Assembly: GCA_021018995.1 (NCBI GenBank)
Contig: CM037585.1
Span: forward strand, 84,916,646 to 84,980,645
Reading direction: 5' to 3'
Origin: Chloranthus sessilifolius
Lineage: Eukaryota > Streptophyta > Magnoliopsida > Chloranthales > Chloranthaceae
DNA: 64,000 bases
The notes beneath the pieces are model-generated. The model was not told the DNA's origin and made no database searches. It saw nothing but the letters and a program-made list of their open reading frames with translations. A program made the position numbers and the translations under genes. Shown here in pieces: positions 58,845 to 64,000 of this stretch. The first letter of the stretch is position 1; each line of letters opens with the position of its first letter.

Positions 58845-59336
58845 TAAGAATATTTTGTTCCAAAATGTAAGAAAAATATTACAGGGCAATGACACTTCTC
58901 ACCTCTTAGGGCAAAACAACGGGCTAACAGGCCCAAGAGTCAATGATATATTTTTACCTCTGCAATCATTGCAATCACATCATTGAGCTTGCCCACTGAT
59001 CAACCAACAACCTGCATTTTAAAAAAACCCAATCAGTGAATCCATTTAGCTTTGGATTGATTAAGATACTCAAACTAAGTGGTAAGGATTTGTGTTACAT
59101 AGCTAAGTGTGTGATTGCTGACGACTGTCCAAGTAGCACAAGCCGTATCAGTCGGGATCATCCATGTTTTTTTTTATTTTTATCGGTAGAGACTATCCAT
59201 GTTGATGGATCGCAGTCAGCATTGATCAAATAATAGATGATGTTGGCTGCTAATTGGAGCCCTAAAATGGATGGATAAAATATGTTGTGGACCATCGACA
59301 TGGCCGGAAGCCAATTTTTTAGAGACAATTTTGCAA
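58845..59336. other. Sequence between element C and the foldback
   Basis: No gene recognised. It separates the LTR end from the second Tekay remnant. Confidence 0.4.
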
Positions 59337-59420
59337 GCAGCTTATGTGACGTGATATGACTGGCTGCGTACATAGTTGGGCAAAGCACTGCAGCCAGTCA
59401 CATTGCGTCACATCAGCTGC
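59337..59420. repeat. Inverted repeat with 31-bp arms
   Basis: GCAGCTTATGTGACGTGATA... (59337-59367) and ...GCGTCACATCAGCTGC (59390-59420) pair at about 27 of 31 positions around a 22-base loop. It could be a small foldback element or a transposon end. Confidence 0.75.
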
Positions 59421-59654
59421 CTACACTTTGTCTCAACACATCTATCCTACGTTTATAATTTTCCATTTATTTATGTAAAAATTATTGAGAAGGAATAATG
59501 TAGGTTTGAAATTTTTGGCATAATCTCACTTTAAATCTACAACTTTTCAAAACGTAGTGCTAAACTAGATAAAATTTTCCAAACTAAACCATGAAACATA
59601 GTCAAACCAGAGTCGAAGTAAAACATATTAATTCAAAGTACACAAGATACCTTT

Positions 59655-60154
59655 AGGGAGAGACTTAAGTCGGTGCAGAGCAGACAAAAGAGCTATGCCG
59701 ATATCAAAAGAACGAGTGTCGACTACACAGTTGGCAAGCATGTTTTTGTGAAGGTATCGCCCATGAAAGGCGTCATGAGATTTAGAAAGAGAGGCAAGTT
59801 GAGTCCCCATTATCTTGGACCTTTTGAGGTTTTGGGTCGAGTCGATGAGGTCGCATATCGCGTTGGATTACCACCATTGTTTGATCAGGTACACAACGTC
59901 TTCTATGTCTCTATGCTCCGAAAGTATGTGAATGACCCTACTCATATCTTGGGAAGTCAGCCGCTTGAAATGCACAAAGATATGAACATGATAGAAGAAG
60001 CAACTCAGATACTAGATAGAAAAGAGTAAGTGTTACGCACGAAGGTGATTCCTTTAGTGCTTGTTAGATGGAAGAATCATCCGGCTGAAGAAGCTACTTG
60101 GGAATGCGAGGCGGATGTGAGGGAACAGTATCTGGACTTGTTTGCGGAGAGCTG
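59655..60154 (+). pseudogene. Integrase C-terminus and chromodomain of Tekay-like element D
   Basis: Starts inside integrase with SRQKSYADIKRTSVDYTVG, continues GKLSPHYLGPFEVLG, VFYVSMLRKYVNDPTHIL and the chromodomain VLVRWKNHPAEEATWECEAD, and ends LDLFAES-stop at 60154. One in-frame TAA at about 60028 replaces a Glu-type codon between DRKE and VLRTK; otherwise it is intact. The rest of pol is missing, so the element is truncated at 59655. Residue by residue it is closer to element C than to the Athila copies. Confidence 0.85.
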
Positions 60155-60427
60155 AGAGCAAAAATTGTATCATTGCATGTATTTTTGTACATTTGACTCG
60201 TCTATGTAAGCGAAAGTTCACACGTTTATCTCAACTTATGCAAGAAATGAAATGAACGAATGTGGGTTGTAGATGGACCTTTTGTGAAATAAAAAAAATA
60301 TATGGCTTGATGGTAATTGCATCATGAAAAGGAGGGCCAATATGTACTCCACAAAACCATAAAAAATCTGACAAAGAAACCGAAGGAAGTGAAGGAAAAT
60401 AACAAGTAAAATTTTTTCCAGTTCTGT
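60155..60427 (+). other. Spacer between chromodomain and motif array, element D
   Basis: Noncoding. Its length and position equal the spacer of element C. Confidence 0.5.
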
Positions 60428-60686
60428 CAAAATCGATTAATAGATTTTGGATTTCAATTAATCGAAATTGTTCGATTGAACGACTGGCACACACCAGTGC
60501 GCTGAGAAACCTGGAAAATTATTAATAGTCAATTTCGATTAATCAATTTAAATTTGATTAATCAATTTTTAAAATCAATCAATCGACTTTTGAAATTGAT
60601 CAATCGATTTCGAGCAGCAAAGTTTAAGTGATGAAAACCGATTAATCGATTTTTGAAATCTATTAATTGATTTTTGCCTATATATA
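60428..60686 (+). promoter_or_regulatory. ATTAATCGATTT array with TATA box upstream of the D 3' ORF
   Basis: Eight to ten copies of ATTAATCGATTT or variants (AATCGATTAATAGATTTT, CCGATTAATCGATTTT, ATTAATTGATTTT), then CTATATATAAC at 60678-60687. AAACCCTAA boxes follow near 60820 and 60850 before the ATG at 60930. The LTR of this element carries the same words. Confidence 0.75.
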
Positions 60687-60929
60687 ACAATTTTGGGAAA
60701 TTTTTCCCATTTCGAAATTCAAACTCATATTTCTCTTTTGAGCGCCCTTTTTCTTCTTCCTTGGGCTAACGAAACTTGCGAAGATTTGAGGGATTTGGGG
60801 ATTGAGTTCGAATCAAAACCCTAACCATTCAAATCGAACGCAATCGGTAAACCCTAAATCTTCAATTTTATTTCATTTTGAGTAATTCTAGCCCTAGGTT
60901 TTGAAATTCTTTCACTTTTAAAACCTAAA

Positions 60930-62380
60930 ATGCCGCCTATGACTCGACTAGCTTCGAAGCAAGCGGCTTCCAAGTTGCCCGTATAGCGTAAGAACGCCAC
61001 GCCACCACCACCTTCACCTTCATCATCATCATCATCATCTTCATCCTATTCGACAGACATGTCATCACATGAATCGTCACCACCACCACCTCAACCAGGC
61101 CATTTACCCCAACCTAATGAATGGTGGTTTGTCAAAGAATTTGAATACAAATATATCATTGACCAAGCTCTCTTTGAGGACCCCGAGGTTGAGGGCAAAA
61201 CCAAGTGGGCCCGACAATACCTCGTTAATGCAGGCCTAAAAAATCTTTTGAAACCATTGCATGGATATTACTACCCTAGGCTCATTAGGATATTTTACTA
61301 AAATCTAAAAGCGGGTCGAGTGACTGACACCGTTAGGACAGAGATAGATGGTCGTAACTACTTTTTTACCCTACGCCACATTCATGAATCTTTAGAGTGC
61401 TTTCTGACATATGTACCAGAGACTAATCTTTTACCCCCATTCCCACAACCCATTAGTTTCGAGGAAATAAGAACTGAGATGACAAAGGGGAATAAGGGAT
61501 CCGGAAAATCCATACGGAGGGTTGATTTACCCCCTCATTTATGGATGCTTGACTTAATTATAAAATATAACCTTATCCCATGTTCCATGATACCGAGAGG
61601 GTAGAGTTGGTCCAACAGGCATTGTACGCGGCATACCACGGCCGTTGGTTCGACGCTACCAAATTAGTGATAGAAGGTATGATATACATTAAAGGGAAAA
61701 TGTTGAAGGGACCCTTGAGACCCAAGGAGCATATGCCTTATGCTCGACTCATTTCCAGCATGTTAGAGTGCTACTTTGCCGCCGTAGAGTACATGATTTC
61801 TTCTACTGAGCTAAGGGCCATTAATCATGTGAAACAATATTCTTTTGCTTCGTGGAGCCGAAGCTACAAGCTTTTGAAGAAGGCTCTACCACTAGAGGAA
61901 CAAACACCTGTCCAGGCTGGTGATTCCCCACCACCACAGCAAGACCTACCAGCAGCGGGGGAGCAGCCTCCTGACCCAGTACCACCTGAGAAGCAGCCTA
62001 TTGACCCTGTGCAGCCAGAGGAGCATCCTTTAGTACCACCTCCTGCTCCTACACAGTCCACTCCTACTACTCCAATGCATTCTCACAGGAGACGGGCATC
62101 TCAGGCCCCTACACCTAGTACTATTAATGATGTTCTTGCCCTCATGGTGGAGAACAATCGCCAGATGTTGGAACACCACAGAAGGATGGAGGAGAGCAAC
62201 ACTCGGATGGACTACAGACTGAATTTTCATGAGGCCCTACTCCATCAGACCATGTAGTTCATGTATCCCAGCGACTACCATCAGTGCATCGCGGTGGCGC
62301 TGGCATGGGCTCTTGATACATCGAGCTCTGGGACTTGCGACCATGACGAGGAGGATCAGCCCGGGGGCGGGACTACGTGA
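60930..62380 (+). pseudogene. 3' accessory ORF of Tekay-like element D (best preserved copy)
   Basis: Starts ATG at 60930. The N-terminal region is basic then Pro/Ser-rich. The core has NEWWFVKEFEYKYIIDQALF-EDP, KTKWARQYLVNAGLKNLLKP, YYYPRLIRIFY, a GRNYFFTLRHIHESL segment, ALYAAYHGRWFDATKLVIEG and YARLISSMLECYFAAVEY. A long Pro/Gln linker leads to a C-terminal helix (LMVENNRQMLEHHRRMEESN) of coiled-coil appearance, and a weakly acidic end that stops at 62378-62380. Only three stops (near 60985, 61300 and 62255, each one base from a sense codon) and one frameshift (near 61590) break about 480 codons. The family resembles the putative plant transposon protein domain; whether it binds DNA, RNA or protein is unknown. 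Confidence 0.7.
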
Positions 62381-62693
62381 TTACCTTTTGGCATTTGTTT
62401 TTCAATTGTAATTAGTTTTTGGGTTGTAACTATTTAACTCTTTATGTACTAAACTATGTGGCATGGACACCATTTCTTTTGGGTTGTAATTATTTTTGGG
62501 TGTGGGTAAACGATGTATAGAACATTAATCCAATTTCAATCGTGGTTGTTTGCAATTCCATTTACTCATCATATCTGCAAATGTAGTTGGATGTGCTATG
62601 ATTGATGTTGTATGGATCTTCATGTGTCTGCGTGTGTGGGTATCCCAAGAGGGGAGAGCCCTTGGGTACATTTTTGAGGACAGAAATTCCCAA
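62381..62693 (+). other. Noncoding 3' region of element D
   Basis: T-rich, ending in TTTTTGAGGACAGAAATTCC before the purine tract, wording shared with element A. Confidence 0.5.
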
Positions 62694-62704
62694 TGTGGGG
62701 ATAA
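62694..62704 (+). other. Polypurine tract of element D
   Basis: TGTGGGGATAA before TATAACATCCCC. Confidence 0.6.
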
Positions 62705-64000
62705 TATAACATCCCCAAAATTTAGGCTTTAAGCAGTATCCTCAGGATGCGTGCTCGACTGGTCATAAGTTTGACCAAGTGGAAGTCAACATGAGGACTT
62801 AGGTTAAAGTAGGTTTGATATGAATGAGCACGTGTGCGTAGTGTTGGATCTTATTTAGAGATCATATACACATGTCTTGGGTGTATGTGCTTTACACCAA
62901 AACATAAAATGGGTTAAAGGGCTTGGATAACTTAAGAGAATTTATTTCTCTTTGGTTTGGTTGGTGTGTAGAGATTTATGAAGAGAGAGAGAGAGAGAGT
63001 AAGAGAGTAAATGTTAGGGAGTCTTGTGGAATTGTGAATTGATGGAGCACGAGAACCATTAATCGCGACGGTATCGCATGGGGATTCATGGAATTGGAGC
63101 AAAGAACCCTAGACTTGAACCAAGCCATTGAATCAACCATAAGATTGATTTGAGGTGAGATTTCTTTAAATTATGATTTGTATGTTGTTGTGCATTGATT
63201 TATTGATTAAATGTTGAATGAAAGAAGTAGAAAAGAAAGAAAAGTTGAAGGAAAGAAAGTTGGAAGAAAGGCCCGAAGAGGGCAGAGTTCCTGTCAAAAT
63301 CGATCGATTTTGACTTGAAAGTAAAACTGGGCACTAATGCCCAAAACCGATTAATCAAAATTAATTTGATTAATCGATTTTTGAATTTTGATTAATTGAT
63401 TTGAAATTGATTAATCATCTGTGCACTCCCACTGGCTGGAAAATAAGAAGCCTGGGAAAATCGATTGATCGATTGGTAAATGATCAATCAATTTTGGATT
63501 TGTGATTAATCGATTTGGGATCGATTAATCAATTTGGTAAATCAATCAATCGATATTGGGATCGATTAATCGATTTTGGCAATTTCTGCTAAAGTTTTAT
63601 TTTTGACTTTGGGGTTCTGGAAGGGCCTTGTACCTTCTTTTATGCATCGTTCTTGATGCTTTACTTATGATATGATGTAATTTAGGTTAAACCTTTGAAT
63701 GCGAGCATGGGGAAACACAATGGACCTTGATGCTCGGGAATCCATAAGCGTGAGGTAGGGAACTCTTTGAACATCTACTTTAATTGCAAGAGCATGTATA
63801 TAGTGATATGAAAATGAATAGTTATATGTTGAACATGTAAAACTTAAGTGTGTGTGAACACTAAGTAAGGAAATATGTTTACGATATGAGTATGTGACGT
63901 CCCCAGGGGATGTGAATGTTATAAGGGCATCTGAGTGATGCATTGAGCTGGTTACATCCCAGGGATGTATAGAAAATTATGAAGATAATTAAATGAATAT
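62705..64000 (+). mobile_element. 3' LTR of element D (partial, runs off the window)
   Basis: Starts TATAACATCCCC (TG decayed to TA) at the polypurine tract. A TATA-like/GA-rich stretch lies about 260-300 bp in (62960-63005), as in LTR A, followed by an ATTAATCGATTT array (63295-63585) and GGGGATGT/ACGTCCCC words near the window end. Confidence 0.7.
63295..63585. repeat. ATTAATCGATTT array in LTR D
   Basis: About eleven copies (AAAATCGATCGATTTT, TTGATTAATCGATTTT, GGGATCGATTAATCGATT and others). Same word as upstream of the D 3' ORF. Confidence 0.9.

Overview
This is a flowering-plant nuclear window. Its hallmarks are spliced GT..AG exons, AAACCCTA-type 5' leaders, a tRNA-derived SINE, CACTA-type termini and many Ty3/gypsy LTR retrotransposon pieces of the chromovirus (Tekay-like), Athila and Tat-like clades. 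The species cannot be named from the sequence. Most of the window is nested and decayed retroelements; nearly every pol gene has stops or frameshifts.

Layout. 1-3241: 3' end of a Tekay-like element (C-terminus of a 3' ORF, polypurine tract, complete 2.2 kb LTR). 3242-16624: a gene-poor tract with a CT-rich leader-like segment, CACTA-type termini, a long foldback, a SINE and isolated exon fragments of host genes (ferric reductase, 26S proteasome RPT3). About 17.2-18.7 kb: LTR remnant. 19242-21591 (minus): the one convincing host gene, a secreted precursor of the RGF/GOLVEN/CLEL root-growth peptide family, whose 3' end has been tandemly duplicated. 22532-26752: a 4.2 kb solo LTR with perfect 5-bp target duplications. 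27.1-29.7 kb: a dead LINE (minus). 29.7-33.9 kb: 3' end of a Tat-like element (minus). 33910-43290: an Athila element (minus) with its 3' LTR, truncated at its 5' end, meeting head-to-head a second, plus-strand Athila copy (43.3-48.7 kb). 49.3-58.8 kb: a Tekay-like element (protease to chromodomain, 3' ORF, polypurine tract, LTR) interrupted by an LTR-like insertion at 52479-53897. 59.65-64.0 kb: a second Tekay-like 3' half (chromodomain, 3' ORF, polypurine tract, partial LTR).

The most interesting pattern joins the retroelements. At least five of them carry, downstream of pol, an extra ORF of one family (recurring YPRL..xFY and WFDA-like motifs, usually an acidic C-terminus; it resembles the domain annotated as 'putative plant transposon protein'). 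In the Tekay-like copies it lies between the chromodomain and the polypurine tract. Upstream of it is a compact promoter-like segment: an array of short, near-palindromic, mostly CpG-centred motifs, then (where visible) a TATA box and an AAACCCTA leader. The motif is constant inside an element and differs between elements: CTCGCTCGAGCGAG, ATTAATCGATTT, TCAATCGATTGAC, TCGCGNNATTCA, ACCTATCGAAA. The same motif returns in the element's own LTR wherever that LTR is available. This looks like a cis-motif / trans-protein pair that diversifies element by element, analogous in logic to the VANC anti-silencing proteins of VANDAL transposons. That function is inferred, not shown.
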